Shown: positions 44,223 through 57,029, counted from the stretch's first letter. The stretch is DNA of 64,000 nt from Nemania diffusa (GCA_038501195.1 JBBPUQ010000001.1:1364001-1428000); one strand, 5' to 3'. Notes: generated by a model from the letters alone, not told the origin. Program-made: numbers and translations.

Positions 44223-46566
44223 TTATTCCACGATAACGCCTTCTAATGCCTGCATGGCCCTTGTGCCCTCGCGCTCAAAGGCCATGACGATGGTCTCGCA
44301 CTCGTGCTTCAGCTGCTTCTCGGCTTGCTCTGCATTGTAGTAGATCCACTCTTCGACCGTCATCTGTTTCTCTGGGCTCGTCAAATCTATGCCGCTCTTT
44401 AGGAACCGGGCACTAGATAGAGCGTTTTCTTTGTCCAACTCATCAAAGATCATTTCGATGTCCACGGCGTCCCAAGCATGTGTGCTCTCAAGCCCAGCAA
44501 TAATGTTGCGTTTCGAGGGTGATGCTCGCACCGGGGTTGCGGTAATGGGTGCCAAAACCACCCGGGCGCTTTTTGTGGTATTAGATGGCTTGGATGATGG
44601 AGGCTGATTCTCAGCGTCGGAGGACTGAGGTGATTGGGATGGCGACAAGACAGCTTGCCTGGCTGCTGGTGTAGGCGAGATCATAGCTTTTGGTGTTGCT
44701 GGTGGCTCCAGATCTACTGACTGGGGAGGGGGGGGCGGTAAAGACTTATCCCGTGAAGCAGGGGCTTTCTTATTGACTTTGGGCACAATAACTTCCTGCT
44801 CGACAATGGGTGCGGGCTCAGGCTCAGGCTCGGGCTCGGCCAAGTCGACATGCTCAACTGCAGTTTCCTGCTCTGGACTCGGGCTCGGCCGAGATGTAGG
44901 CTCGGGCTGTGGCTCTGCTTGAGCTAATAATGATTTCTTGCTAGGTCGGCCACGCTTTTTCGGGATCGCATTAGACGATAAGCTAGTTCGGACGATTGTA
45001 GCATTGCTCATGATGCTCCCATCGTGGCCATCAGCTAGCTCGTCGACCTCTTGCTCAACTATAGGTTCAGGTTCCGGCGTGGGTTCTACGGGCGCCTTTG
45101 ACTTCGCTTTCTTGGTAGTCTGTTTGGAGGCTTTACGGGTTCCAGCCTTACGGCCCTTTTTGGGGACTTGGAGTGTCTGTGCTGGCTCGACCTCCATTTC
45201 AGCTTGCAATGCTTCTAGTTCGGCATCTACTGCGGCATCCTCGATCTCGGGAGGCACAGGATCGAACATGGCGTAATCGTTCTCCTGCTGCTCTGCCTTG
45301 GCGGAAACTCCTTTTCCACCTACTGCCCTCTTCTTTGGGGCGGGGGCTTCCGCTGTAGTAAGGACAGAGTCCTCAACAGCGGCACTCGTACGTTTACGGC
45401 CTCGGCCGGCCTTTTGGGCAGTATGTTCCGTCTCCGTCTGTACTGAGTCCTCTTGGTTTTCGATTTGTGGCTCTTCAGGGGGGTCTTCGAGTACTTCAAC
45501 AACCTCCTCTTTCTTGGCCCTAGACTTCTTTCCTTTGGCAGTAGTGGCCTTCTTAGCCCTTGGTCGTTTAGTGCCACCTTGTGTCATAACGGATGTTGTA
45601 GTCAAAACGCTATCGTCGTGATCTGCGGTATGATCAAGAAGTGAGGTCACATCCGAAGCTGCGGTTGCAACAGACTGCGTAGAAAGGCGCACTGCTTTAG
45701 AGGATCTAGCTGTTTTGCCTCGGCCTTTCTTCTTTGCGGCGGCTACGGATTTGTACTGGTTGATTAAGACGAAAAATGGGCATTCTGGCGATCGTCGGTA
45801 ATGCTCATCCCTGCAGGTTCAGTCAATATCGTGTAGTAGCGTAGTGTGTAGACCGGAGGTTTGAGTATACTTACATGGGATTATCCTTAGGTTCCCATCC
45901 ATCAAGAGCTAACTGACAGTAGGTGCAGGTTGCCATGTCATCTGAGTCTATTGTGGGTGTATATTTCCACCCGGCATCCACAAGCTATGACGATTTAAGT
46001 TAGGAATGATCAATGCCCATGAAGATGACCAGTGAGGGCGCGTACCTGTTTCGTCTTACACTTCCAGCCTCTCTTGCCATCATGTGGCCACCTGTCACCA
46101 AACGTTGCCTTCCTTGCGTTTATCATCTCAGAACTCGTAGGGTCATCTAAGGCATAGTCGCCCAGACCGGTCTCGATACCTGCAACGACTGCCCAACCAC
46201 AGCGCGGCGACAATCGTAAGTGCTCTACAAAGGGACTATCATCCTCTTCCCACCCTCCCATGTTCTTGTCGCATAGGAAGCACACTGTGTTATCGGGAAA
46301 TTCGGGGGTTGGCTCAAAATAGAATCCGGCGCGTGCGAACTACTCAGCAAGTCAGCAATCAATTATCTAGATAGGTGTAATTGAGATTGGTAGATAGTGC
46401 TGCCACGCACCATCTCTGGGTCTAGCTTTTTGTGTGGCCATGACAATGCCTTCGAAGCTTTTCCCTTCGCAGTTGAGCCGCGTCGCGCCGCCTGCTGGGT
46501 GGATTGGAAAGAGCCAAGTCGGCCATCGTGGGTGTAGTACTGCTCCGGCATCTCGCTCGACTCCAT
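44223..46566 (-). CDS. BIR1: BIR-domain protein Bir1/survivin (chromosomal passenger complex)
   Basis: Four exons: 46566-46411, 46339-46046, 45984-45875 and 45810-44223. Introns are 71, 61, 64 and, in total, three in number (gtgcgt...gtag, gtacgc...catag, gtaagt...tgcag), giving 715 aa. Two BIR zinc folds are visible. The first runs GRLGSFQ...SWPHKKLDPEMFARAG and CFLCDKNMGGWEEDDSPFVE-HLRLSPRC. The second runs DRWPHDGKRGWKCKTKQLVDAGW and CTYCQLALDGWEPKDNPMDEH-RRSPEC. A long Lys/Glu/Pro-rich disordered region with AT-hook-like KKRGRPSKK follows. The C terminus (WDAVDIEMIFDELDKEN and MTVEEWIYYNAEQAEKQL) fits the helix that binds the INCENP/borealin partners. Bir1 directs Aurora kinase to centromeres and the spindle midzone. 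The junction of the second BIR across two splices confirms the exon chain. Confidence 0.93.
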
Positions 46567-47282
46567 CTTGGCTGGAGTTGTCGCGCGACAAAGCCGTGTT
46601 TGGACGGGGGGATTGGTTTGGTGTGCAATGGATATTATTTCGCGAGGAGTTAAGTAAAGCTCTAGAGCGAGAATTGCGAAGTAGATGAGAGCGTGGCGTG
46701 CGTGAACAATTATGGGCAGCGCATTGAACACTGGAAAGTGACAAGGTTGAAGTTAAGTGACCCTGGCGTTGATTGGTGGCTTTCACGCGTATTGTTTACT
46801 TTGCGCCAGTGTGGGGTTTTGTGGAGACTAGCTGAGATCTGCACAGCCGCTCTAGCCACAGCGCTCAGCGCTCCGAATAGCGCTAGGGATAAGTAGATGG
46901 GTAATGAATAAAACTAGATGGATAAGCGTAAAAATGCAGCAAAGTTTTGAGTGAACTAAAGTAGATGCAGGAATAAACGGGCGAACCTAATATCCTATGC
47001 AAAAATTATAAATATATATGTATCGTGAGAATCATAGAAATATGACGTTTTTGTATTACGTAAGGTAAAAAGCAACGGGCTATACTTGAGATCTATAGGA
47101 GTACGAGCCGATAACAGACTACCTACCAACCTACCTAGGCTTCCTCAGGCGGCTATTTATAAGTATTTTGTCCAGTTCCCTTCACATGGATGAAGATTAG
47201 TCCAGCACATACGGCAATGACCGCCTAGTCGTCTACTAAGTGTATATATGCCATGATCCTATAGCCGAGATCTGTCATTCAG
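46567..47282. other. Intergenic region between BIR1 and saccharolysin genes
   Basis: Should hold the BIR1 promoter and the saccharolysin 3' UTR. The BIR1 frame is open upstream of its ATG but with no earlier start that fits the family. Nothing else was recognised. Confidence 0.55.
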
Positions 47283-49525
47283 TCATGCAGCCGTAAGGCC
47301 TAGCTCAGCATAAAACGCATCAGTGCTAGGTGCTCTGCCTAGGAATTGCTTTAGGGTTTCCATCTCGTCCTGGCTTCCGCCGCGCTCTAGCACGGTGTGG
47401 CGGTATCTACGACCTTCCTTTCCATTCATTGGGTCTTTCTTAAAGATCGTGTGGAACATGTCTGCGCTGTAGACCTCGGATGATAGGTAGCCGTAGTACC
47501 CGGCATCATATCCTCCTATAAGATGACCGAAAGTGGCTTGGCCATGTCCCCAGACACTGTTAGACCATATTAGTACCCAAATAGTTAGACGGGGTGATGT
47601 ATTGGGTCAGTTTCAAGACTTACCCCGTTTCTCCGAGGGCTTCAGGCCCCTTGAGGCCACAGATTTGTGCACGCAGATCATTATAGAGTTGGCTAGCATC
47701 TAACTTCTCTAGATCTTCGTGGCTGGCTGGCGAGTGCACAGTCATATCGAAGATGCCGAAGTGTAGTTGTCTTAAATTGAATAGAGCGTCGTTGACATGT
47801 TTAGTGGAGATAAGCTTCTCGATCAAATCATCGGGTATCTTCTCTCCCGTCTCGTAGTGGTTTGAGAGCGACTTAAGCTGGCTAGATGTCCAGCACCAAT
47901 TCTCAAGCATTTGGCTCGGCGCCTCCACAAAGTCTCTGACGGTGGAGGTGCCGTGGAAGCGACTGTATCTGCATCGGCCTGAAAGATCGTGAATACCATG
48001 GCCTAGCTCGTGAAATAGGGTGACAACTTCATCATGCTTAAGCAGCGAGGGCTTCTTTTCTGTAGGCTTTGAAAAGTTGCATACTAATGCTGTAGCAGGG
48101 AATCGTCGTGACCCATCCTTTCGTAGGTAGCCTGGCTGAAGGCTAAAGTTCGCGGCGTGACCATATTTACCCTGGCGGGGGTGTAGATCAAGATAAAGGT
48201 ATCCTACGAATCCGTCACCTTCGGATGCGTCATCCCAAACGGAGAAAATGATGACATCCTCGTGCCAAGCAATGTCCTCAGCTTTGCCAGTTGGGGATAG
48301 CCGCTGCCGCTCGCCCTGATCGAGCTTGACGAAGACTAGACCAAATAACTTCTCGAAAATCTCGAGCATTCCTTGAACTGTGGATTGTAGGGGGAAGTAC
48401 TCAGAAATTTTCACTTCATCAATACTGTACTCCTGCTCAACCATCATTCGGTCGTAGAAACGATTATCCCAGAGATAAAAGTTTCCATCAGACGCTATGC
48501 CTCTCAATTCTTCGTCCTTCTTCTTCAGCTGAAGCAGGTGGGCCTGCTCCTTTACACCACCGGGGGCCAACTTGGTCCGAAGATCGGAGAGGAATGTGTT
48601 AACAGTCTCAGGGAGCTTTGCCATCTTATCCTCGATACGGAAGGCGGCATGGTTGGCATAACCCAACATCCGCGCCGCTTCATCGCGTAATAAAAGAGCC
48701 TCCTTGAAAAGGGGAACATTTTCGTTGCACTACCATCATAATTGTTAGCTCTGCCAGAGCTTGGGAGGCGGGGGTTTGTAATCCGGCAATTACCTTATTT
48801 TCATTAGCAATAAACACTTTTTTCCTCGTCTCGGGGTTTTTAGCAAATTTGAGAGCTGGAAACAAGTCTGGATACTTGAAGCTCAGCTTGACCTTTCCCT
48901 CATTCTCGCCAGTGCCCTTCTCAAGACCGTCTATGACGTCGTCTGGGACACCATCCAGCTCCGCCTTAGTGAACCAAAGACCCTCGTTTTCCTCGTTCAA
49001 GGCTTTTTGGAATTGGATCCCAACTTGGCTTAGACGCTTCTTGATCTCCTTGAAGCGATCTCGCTGAGGACCTTTTGGCAAACCGAGACCATTTCTGATA
49101 TAACCCTTACGCTCTTTCTCAAGCAACCGTAGGCTCTCAGAGTCTAGATTGGGCTCATTGGTTTTCTGGGACTTGAAGGCAGCCTCGACAAGAGCATAGA
49201 TATCCTCGCGCATGTTACACTCGATAGAAAAATCATCCATGAGCTTCTCAGCCTCGGTCGAGGCATTGCGTAGCTCGGCGTCCCCCGAAACATATTGGTA
49301 GAAGCCTAGAATCCGTGAACGGAGCTGGGCCTCGTTTTCATCCTCCACCATAGGCACCAAGGCTGAAGCAAAGCTCGCCTTGTCAACGGATACCTCGGCG
49401 GCAATTTTGTCGAGCAAGGAGCGCGTTGTGTCACAGAGAGCCTTCGCATCCTCGACAATGGACTCTTTGGTACCGGTGAAGGTGGGCGGAGCTTGGGGTG
49501 GGTTCTTGTACTTGTCGGGAGCCAT
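47283..49525 (-). CDS. PRD1: Saccharolysin / thimet oligopeptidase (M3 metallopeptidase)
   Basis: Exons 49525-48794, 48729-47624 and 47556-47283, with introns of 64 bp (gtaatt...gtag) and 67 bp (gtaagt...aacag), give 703 aa from MAPDKYKNPP. The zinc site HELGHGIHD (HExxH) lies in exon 2, preceded by LYLDLHPRQGKYGHAA and followed by RCRYSRFHGTSTVRDFVEAPSQ, the glutamate ligand region. Exon 3 has GHGQATFGHLIGGYDAGYYGYL and LERGGSQDEMETLKQFLGR, the conserved end. Members hydrolyse short peptides in the cytosol and the mitochondrial intermembrane space. The frame is open for 81 codons upstream of the ATG and includes a hydrophobic stretch (LLLFLLSLAVLLFAITFNLA), but no ATG precedes it in this exon. 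A 5' exon could therefore add a leader. Confidence 0.94.
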
Positions 49526-51140
49526 AGTGGCGGTTACGAGGGGTCGATTTACAATAGATGGTCTACCGAAGAAGAGTGTAGGAGACGAAGATGTGGGTCT
49601 AAAACGAAAATGGTTCAGGTATAAAGAAAGACGAGTGACGACCCGTGGAGCAGCCAGGTTGAAGGTAATGGCGAAGAGGAGGACAGCAAGGGAGAGTAGA
49701 AAGAGGAGGAGGGGTCGGGACGTTCTCGACGGGGTAGTTGATGCCGCCAGCTTCACTATAGCTTGCAATGCTATCCAATAGAAGGAGAAGATAAGATGGG
49801 ACGAGCGAGTTGCGCGGGAGACCGTAACGTACTGTACCGAACTGTAGGTAGGTAACGAGGGGCACGCACCGGCGGGTCTACAAAATACCTAGGTAGGGTG
49901 CCTATATGTTCCTATTTAGGTATGGAGGTCGGTAAGGTTTAAGTAGGTAGGTACTAGGTAGGTTAGGTTAGGTGGCCCCCGGTCGGGTTCGATTATTACT
50001 TACTTACTTATTACGGCTTTTGGATGCAGGTTTCAGGTGTTAGGTTACGTTACAGGGCTTGACAGCTTGCATCGAAGATCGGGGACGAAGGGTCTAGAGT
50101 AGCTTATCTATATATACCTTAGGTAAATAGATAGTGTAGTACCTAGCCTAACATCCCTACAAGAGATAAGTATTCCGTAGATAAATAGAAGCTCCGATAG
50201 CTTGGATATTTTGCGGGGTTTCCGCCTACTAATGCAGCCCCCAACGAATTGCCGTGCTTCTTAGGTACCTTGAGATCTGCTATTAACAACTACATAACCT
50301 ACCTAACCTACCTAAGGTACTGTAGTAAATACTGTTGTGTTACGCAAGAGCCTCATTGACAGCTACAACCGTAGAGCACAGGGTATGGCACACAGATACT
50401 ATTTGAAGAGCATCTACTTAGGTAATTACATGACGATTGCTTGGCATTATGTGAATATATGCTAGATAGGAACGGACGATCAATCATGCAGTGTCCTATA
50501 CAGCACGGTAGCATTCTATAGTATCTAACCATGGCATATATCACACTCATAATACTTGCCCGAGCGTGGCATTCGCTAGCCAAGCGCCAATAAATTATTA
50601 GCTCATGGCAAAAGTCAATGTATGGCACAGTAGCATGCTGGTGTTTTATTCCCATAATACCTACATTAACCCCGCCAACGCAGACATGCTATACGTATCT
50701 ACGTTACCCAAGTAGGTACTTCTTGCGGTTTCCGCAAGCAAGGTTTATCTACATATGTATCATGAGTATTTGATGATCTCATAATCGACTGATTTATTAA
50801 CCGTGCTTTTGATATGTTCATTCTTGTGTTGGTATGATGCTAATTAGGCTACGAAGCGATGCAGTCATTTGCATTCAAACCCCGTCGTAATTTCTAGGAT
50901 ACTAGACAGCGTGGATATTCAAGGCAGGAGAAAGTGTCTTGCCCTCGACGTTGTAGAATTATCTATCACAACAAGTATCAGAGAAAGGGACCGTATCTGG
51001 TCGACCCAGTTCGTTTAATATGGTCCAAAGCAACATTGTATAAGCAATGCACAAACGCCAGTATCATCTCAGAATCATGCATAATCCCAATCCTCCCGAA
51101 CTCCCTTTCGTCGAAAATGTCTCATGAGGAAAAAGCACTG
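49526..51140. other. Intergenic, rich in TAGGTAGG/CCTACCTA words
   Basis: No gene. Dense taggtaggt repeats at 49845-49975 and their complement (cctacctaacctacct) at 50295-50325 form a loose inverted pair. Confidence 0.6.
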
Positions 51141-51816
51141 TTCAGTTGGCCAGGATAGTGCGCACGAGATCTAATGACCCTGTCAGTCGCAATTCTATGC
51201 ATGCATTGCAAATGCGCTAATTGCACAAAGTGCAAGAAAGCTGCCATGTGCTTACCAGTATAGTTGACCTGTCCCGAGCTCGTGTCTACAGCCTTCAGCA
51301 GCTCGTCTACCTCCTCATCTGTCATCTTCTCGCCCAGGTTCGTCAGGATGTACTTGATCTGTCCGACACCGATAAATCCTGTCATGTCTTTGTCGAAAAC
51401 TTGGAAACCGCGGCAGTATTCTTCAGGCTCGCCTGGGTCGCGGAATCCGCCTGGTCGATTGAGGATCTTGGAGAATGTCTCGAAGTCGACTGTGGAAATA
51501 ATCAGATTAGCACTCGTGAGATACAATAGAACCCGCTGGAAACTCTTGTTTTGTGGCATGATGCGACTCTCTTTGGTTGTGACGTGGGAAATGCCGGGAT
51601 TTTAGAGTCTATGTATAAACAAGACGATTACTCACATTCTCCACCGACGCTTCTTTCCAGATCTCTAATTTCAGCGAGGGTCGGGTTTTGGCCGCAGGCG
51701 CGGAGAAGATCGCCTAGGCTGTCGAGGGTAACGCGACCATTTCCTCGCTTGTCGAATAGCGAGAAAGCCTCCTTGTAGTTGGTTGAAGCCTGGGGGGTCT
51801 CGTAATTAGTTGCCAT
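51141..51816 (-). CDS. Myosin essential light chain / Cdc4-like EF-hand protein
   Basis: Exons 51816-51636, 51489-51256 and 51169-51141, with introns of 146 bp (gtgagt...cacag) and 86 bp (gtaagc...attag), give 147 aa. EF-hand pairs are visible: YKEAFSLFDKRGNGRVTLDSLGDLLRACG, then FDFETFSKILNRP, then YCRGFQVFDKDMTGFIGVGQIKYILTNLGEKM. The last exon of only nine codons adds DLVRTILAN and completes the C-terminal hand. Loops 2 and 4 lack full calcium ligands, as in Cdc4 and Mlc1. These proteins bind IQ motifs of type II and V myosins in cytokinesis. Length and sequence pattern fit that family better than calmodulin, because the second hand carries a GGFRDPGEPEEY insertion. Confidence 0.93.
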
Positions 51817-52914
51817 GTTGCTTAAAATGAACGGGTATTATGCCGCAATGTAGTAGCAGATGCTGTATAATGCAGGAAGAGCCAATGCAATCGAGAAATC
51901 GTGCAAGAAGTAGACAAGGGCGCTAAAAAAAAGTGGTTTGCGACGAATGTTGTTTGTTGTTCGTTAAGAAAGGAGGAGAAATGCTAATGGCGAGGGCGGA
52001 TTTGGGGGTTGAATTCGGTCATTTGATCAATCGGACACCGGCGCGCCCTCAATCGCAGAAATTGCTGGGCTCGCCCCAGCTTCTCTTTTTGTCGTCGCCG
52101 CTGCCAAACAGCGCCCTTGTGTGTCCTTGCACTGGCTGACTCCTCTCCTTCCAGCTCCTTTCAGGAGCCAACCGCGGCGCGCTAAACCAGGGTATAGGGG
52201 TTGCGAGGGGCGCTGTGTTTACTTGGTGTGGTCGCGCACGAATCAGGGACAGGAACACATTGAACCACTTACCATTCTGAAGGTATATAGATGTTTCTGG
52301 GGGTATTATTCTTGTGAGATCTATGTAAAGATCAGGTAGCTTGTCCGATAGAATTATACTGTTCGTGAAGGTGTTGTCAAAGTTAGATTGTAGGAAAGAA
52401 GGAGGAGAGTGTCGAAATAAAGATTAAATTGAAACAGGTCTTGTTAGGCGGTAGAATGAACTAAGAGACGAACCCCTGGCCATTAATGCGTCTAACCAAT
52501 CTGTGTTGCCTGTGGGGCCACTTAAATTGCCATAGCAACCATTCAATACATTCACTAAGGTTGGTTTCAGTTGTTTACAGTGGTAAGTACCGGTACAGAA
52601 TATCGGCGTGTAGGTAAGTATTATATGCTTGGCATCGTCAACGCACTATATACGTACGGTATCTAGAATAATTAATATTTCATACCTACTTAGCATATTC
52701 ATAAATTCTACTCTAGGCTTCTTTATCGGCAATACGCTGACGCTATTTCGCTGTATCGCGTCTTGAACGAGGGGTTCTGAAAAATAACATGGCATAGATA
52801 GTAGATAGAAAATATACCTAAACTAGGTATCATTAGAAGAACACCCGGGTATTGCAGTTGTCTATTTTAGTAAATTCTTCTCTATACCATATAAAAAGTG
52901 CCAGATCTATACTC
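51817..52914. other. Intergenic, no gene recognised
   Basis: Contains the light-chain promoter and the methyltransferase 3' UTR. A GC-richer patch lies at 52030-52200 without a recognisable gene. Confidence 0.55.
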
Positions 52915-53909
52915 TTATTTTCGCCTAGCCATTAAGATATAAGTCCCCCAATCACTAACGACATCAGCTTCCCTCCACCGTTCACCCATCGCCTTCCACT
53001 CTGGGACGGACTCAACCATTTGATCCCACATGATATCAATCACATCGCCCTCGCCACCCTCCGCTCTTCTCTTCGCCTCGGGGTGTGCCTCTTTCCAGCT
53101 GATATAGCAGCTGAACGTGCGCGTGTACGCCTCGACTTCTCCAAGTTTCATACTCTTCCTCAACCACGACACATCCTCGCTATCCTGCTTTCCAGGCTCA
53201 TGCTCCAGCCTCGTGACATCCCTCCAATTATCCCCAGGCACTTCCACAGAACGCAGTAAGCCCCTCAGGATGTTCCGCCCGGGCTGTTCCCAGTACGCCC
53301 CCATGCCCTCCACCCCCGGCGCGACCTCGCCGAACCCGTAGACGAACCTCTCCATCACGGCCGTGGCCTGCTGGGCCCCCATGAGCACGTTGTCCATGTA
53401 CCCCCAGAACGCGACCGTGCCCCCGGGCTTCAGCGCGCGCGCCAGCTCGCGCCACACGACACTGTAGTCGAACCAGTGCGCCGCCTGCCCCGCCACGGCC
53501 ATGTCCACGGACGCGGGGCGCGCGAACGCCGCGAGGTCCTCGGCGCGGCCGGCGTGGAACGCGATCTTGGCGTCGTCCGTCATGCGGCGCGCCTGCTCGA
53601 CCATGCCCGCGGACGGGTCAATGGCGACCACGCGGTGGAAATGGGGGCTCAGGGCCCGCGCGATGAGGCCGTGGCCGCATCCTATGTCCAGTAGTGTCGT
53701 CTCGGTTTCGCTCCCCGCGAGCGGCAGCTGGTGGAAATCTAGCACCCGCCGAAATAGGGACGCCGGATACGTGGGCCGAAAGGCGGCGTATGCCTTCGCG
53801 GAGAAGGTCGGGCGGCTGTAGATGTGTTAGCGATTGGATTTCTTGTCGCGTGATGTGATTGGTGCGCAGGAGAGCGGATTTTAGGAAGTACTTGCGCAAA
53901 TGTCGTCAT
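52915..53909 (-). CDS. SAM-dependent methyltransferase (Methyltransf_11, trans-aconitate methyltransferase-like)
   Basis: Two exons, 53909-53896 and 53815-52915, give 304 aa. The first exon is 14 nt and the 80-bp intron begins GCAAGT and ends ACAG with a gctaac branch site, a GC-AG intron. Splicing gives MTTFARPTFSAKAYAAFRPT, the start shared by this family. Using the nearby GT instead breaks the frame. Motif I is LLDIGCGHGLIARAL (residues 46-60), followed by VVAIDPSAGMVEQAR, then FHAGRAEDLAAF, the AGQAAHWFD motif and LARALKPGGTVAFWGYMD. Homologues methylate small carboxylates such as trans-aconitate or act on unknown small molecules. The product is cytosolic by the absence of a leader. The substrate is not known. 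Confidence 0.88.
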
Positions 53910-54360
53910 CGGCGAGAGAAATGGTGAGCGCTTGTGTTACAAATGCACGTTTTTTTAAATGTCGGAAGCCAGATATAGATAGTCAATCAATTGGGAATTG
54001 GGCTTAATATATACCGGAAAGAAAAAAGGAAAAGAAAAAGAGACTAAATAGAGAAAATGAATAAAATCTGTGGATTCTAGGACATCATCTAGGTACCTGC
54101 AACAACGTATCGGTACTTCTTGTCTCGGAGTCGATGATCGGTACCATCCGCCCGGGCCATTTTATGGCGGCGGCACCACTCCGATACGGCGTCCCAGAGG
54201 GCTAACTGTTCGAAAACTAATTTTGAGTCATTAAGCACACCCTAATGCAGTATATAGTAAGCATTTAATAAAAGTATACAGTGTAAATTATTAGCGAATA
54301 TATTACGTTATAAAAACTTATTAATAAAACTAGCAGAAACTGCTAGGGTCTGCTGGACAC

Positions 54361-54720
54361 TTGTTAATAGGACTAGCAAGGACTAGTAAAGCTGGTAAGT
54401 CTGCTAGGGACCTGTTAATAGAACTAGTAAGGACTAGTAGAGCTGGTAGGTCTGCTAAGGACCTGTTAATAGGACTAGTAAGGACTGGTAGAGCTAGTAA
54501 GTCTGCTAAGGACTTGTTAATAGAACTAGTAAAAACTAGTAAAGTTAGTAAATTTGTTAAAAATTTATTAATAAAATTAATAAAAACTAATAAAGTTAAT
54601 AAATTTATTAAAAATTTATTAATAAAATTAATAAAAATTAATAAAATTAATAAAATTATTAAAAATTTATTATTAAAATTAATTTTTATTAATAAAATTA
54701 TTAAAAATTAATAAAAATAA
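54361..54720 (+). repeat. Left-arm tandem array of a 51-bp unit
   Basis: Units begin at 54361, 54412, 54463, 54514, 54565 and 54616, with a seventh degenerate one. G+C per unit, counted by eye, falls from 22 of 51 (first and second) to 9 (fourth), 2 (fifth) and 0 (sixth). Differences are G to A and C to T. Because 51 is a multiple of three, all units share an open frame encoding a 17-residue repeat. Confidence 0.9.
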
Positions 54721-54760
54721 TAAATTTATTAAAAATTTATTAATAAAAATAAAAATAAAA

Positions 54761-54946
<186 letters not shown>

Positions 54947-55039
54947 TTTAATTAATTTTATTAATAATTTTTTAATAAATTTATTAATTTTATTTATTTT
55001 TATTAATTTTAATAATAATTTTTTAATAATTTTATTAAT

Positions 55040-55560
55040 TTTATTAATTTTTATTAATTTTTATTAATTTTATTAATATATTTTTAATAAATTTATTAAT
55101 TTTATTAATTTTTATTAATTTTATTAACAAGTTTTTAATAAATTTATTAACTTTATTAATTTTTATTAATTTTATTAATAAGTTTTTAATAAATTTACTA
55201 GTTTTATTAATTTTTATTAGTTTTATTAATAGGTTTTTAGCAGACTTACTAGCTTTACTAGTTCTTGCTAGTCCTATTAACAGGTTTTTAGCAGATCTAC
55301 TAGCCTTACCAGTTCTTACTAGTTCTATTGACAGGTCCTTAGCAGACCTACCGGCTCTACTAGTCCCTACCAGTCCTATTGACAAGTCCCTGGCAGTCCT
55401 ACCAGCCCTACCAGTCCCTACCAGTCCTATTGACAGGTCCCTGGCAGACCTACCAGCTCTACCAGTCCTTGCCAGTCCTATTGACAAGTCCCTGGCAGAC
55501 TTACCGGCCCTACTAGTCCTTGCCAGTCCTATTGACAGGTCCCTAGCAGACCTACCGGCC
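55040..55560 (-). repeat. Right-arm tandem array of the same 51-bp unit, inverted
   Basis: On the minus strand this arm repeats the same 51-bp unit at least nine times. The GC-richest copies lie outside (toward 55560) and A/T-only copies lie next to the spacer, mirroring the left arm. Confidence 0.9.
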
Positions 55561-55938
55561 CTACCAGTTACTGCTAGTTACTTGCTTTTACTATTTTGTA
55601 CTTATTACGCCACTATTTCTTTTTACACTATATATACTAATACATATACGGTTAAAACAGGGTGCTATTTAGTACTTTTTGGTGTACGCGTATTAAGAAA
55701 TTAGTTTTCGAACAGTTTGCCCTCTGGGACGCCGTACTCCGACCGGTCCTGCGGGGTCTAGGTACCCCCCTCTACAACACCTTCATAAGCCTCCGATGCT
55801 ACCCTGTCCAGTAGGTAACAATGCGTCGATGTCACGCAGATATTTAAACCCATACCCATAAAAACTCATCTATCACCTCTGCCCAACTATCATAGTGTAC
55901 CATCAAACATCACTCACTATTCTACAATTAGGTACTTC

Positions 55939-56690
55939 ATGCTAAAAATGACAACCGAAGCGAGTGTCCGCGCTTTCTTCTCCTCCCCGCAGTTCGCTGT
56001 CGTGGGCGCGAGCTCTAACAAGGCTAAGTTCGGACACAAAGGTAAGATATTCATCTCCTTCCTGATCGCTGAGCCTTCTTCACTACTACATCCATTACAT
56101 TCAGCCTTCGCTGTGGATGAGACTGGTCGATAGCTTGACGGCTTGGCATTCCTTAAAGCATATATCGTTTCTTAATGCTGCCAGAACTCTACTATACCTA
56201 CTCTCCTTCAATTCGCTTACTCAATTATCATTCACACCGACATTAGTACTCAAACTCTTAAACATCATTTCTCGCGGCCAAAAGCCATTTTTATTAACCA
56301 CCGCAACATCTAGTACTAGTCTGGTACCAGGCCCACAAGCTCCCCGTAACACCCATCAACCCAGCTTCGGCAACCATCACGACATCCTACGGAGAGCATG
56401 CAGCCGTGAAGTCGGTCGCGGAGTTGCCGGAACCCAAGCAGACCTCGCTGTCCGTCATCACGCCGCCCCCAGTAACCCTCGAGGTCCTCAAGGAGGCCAA
56501 ACGCGTCGGCATCCCCGCCGTCTGGCTGCAGCCCGGCACCTTCGACGACGAGGTCATCCGGTTCGCCCACGGGAAAGACGCCGACGGCTACGCGGGCGAC
56601 GTCATCGCTGGCGACGGCGGTGTAGGGAGCGAGGGGTGGTGCGTCCTGGTCGACGGGGAGAAGGGGCTGAGGGCCGCTGGGAAGCTCTGA
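55939..56690 (+). CDS. CoA-binding-domain protein (YccU-like)
   Basis: Exons 55939-56041 and 56314-56690 with a long 272-bp intron (gtaaga...tctag) give 159 aa. The start may be Met1 or Met4. The first exon has FFSSPQFAVVGASSNKAKFG, the Rossmann-like nucleotide loop of the CoA_binding_2 family. The second gives VLVWYQAHKLPVTPINP, SVAELPEPKQTSLSVITPP, then VTLEVLKEAKRVGIPAVWLQPG. These match the strands of small CoA-binding proteins related to the N-terminal domain of succinyl-CoA ligase alpha. The acceptor was chosen because it restores the KVLVWY strand. A second intron is not needed. The role is unknown; members bind CoA, probably as regulators. The C-terminal 45 residues are Gly/Asp-rich. 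Confidence 0.85.
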
Positions 56691-57029
56691 GGCGCGGAAC
56701 TGCGGGCGGGGGAATGGCGGCTGGCTTAGAGTTGGTGGGATGGTTTGAGGTATAAAATCATGAGAATAGAGCGTATATTTTTGGGTTGCCCGATCGTACC
56801 ACAATGGAACTCACGATCCAACTGAGGAACTTTGGCTTGTGAATGATGCTAAAACACGCATCCACTGATAAGGAACGATAGATTCGTTGTTTCCCAGAAT
56901 CATGAGTCCGCTAGTGTTAAATCTTCCAAGATTTAAGTGTTACTAGTCAGGCATCAAATATTTATAAGAAGCGAGTAGCCGTGTGTACTAAATGGGTAGT
57001 TTGCGAAAGATATTGATCTTCGAGTTCAA
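56691..57029. other. Convergent 3' intergenic region
   Basis: A 339-bp gap between the CoA-binding gene and the DHH-family gene. Nothing was recognised. Confidence 0.6.

Noticed and set aside
54361..54711. 117-codon repeat frame as a real protein gene
   Set aside because: It is made only of the tandem repeat of a palindromic element and becomes Leu/Ile/Lys/Asn-only toward the centre. Retained as a finding, not as a gene.
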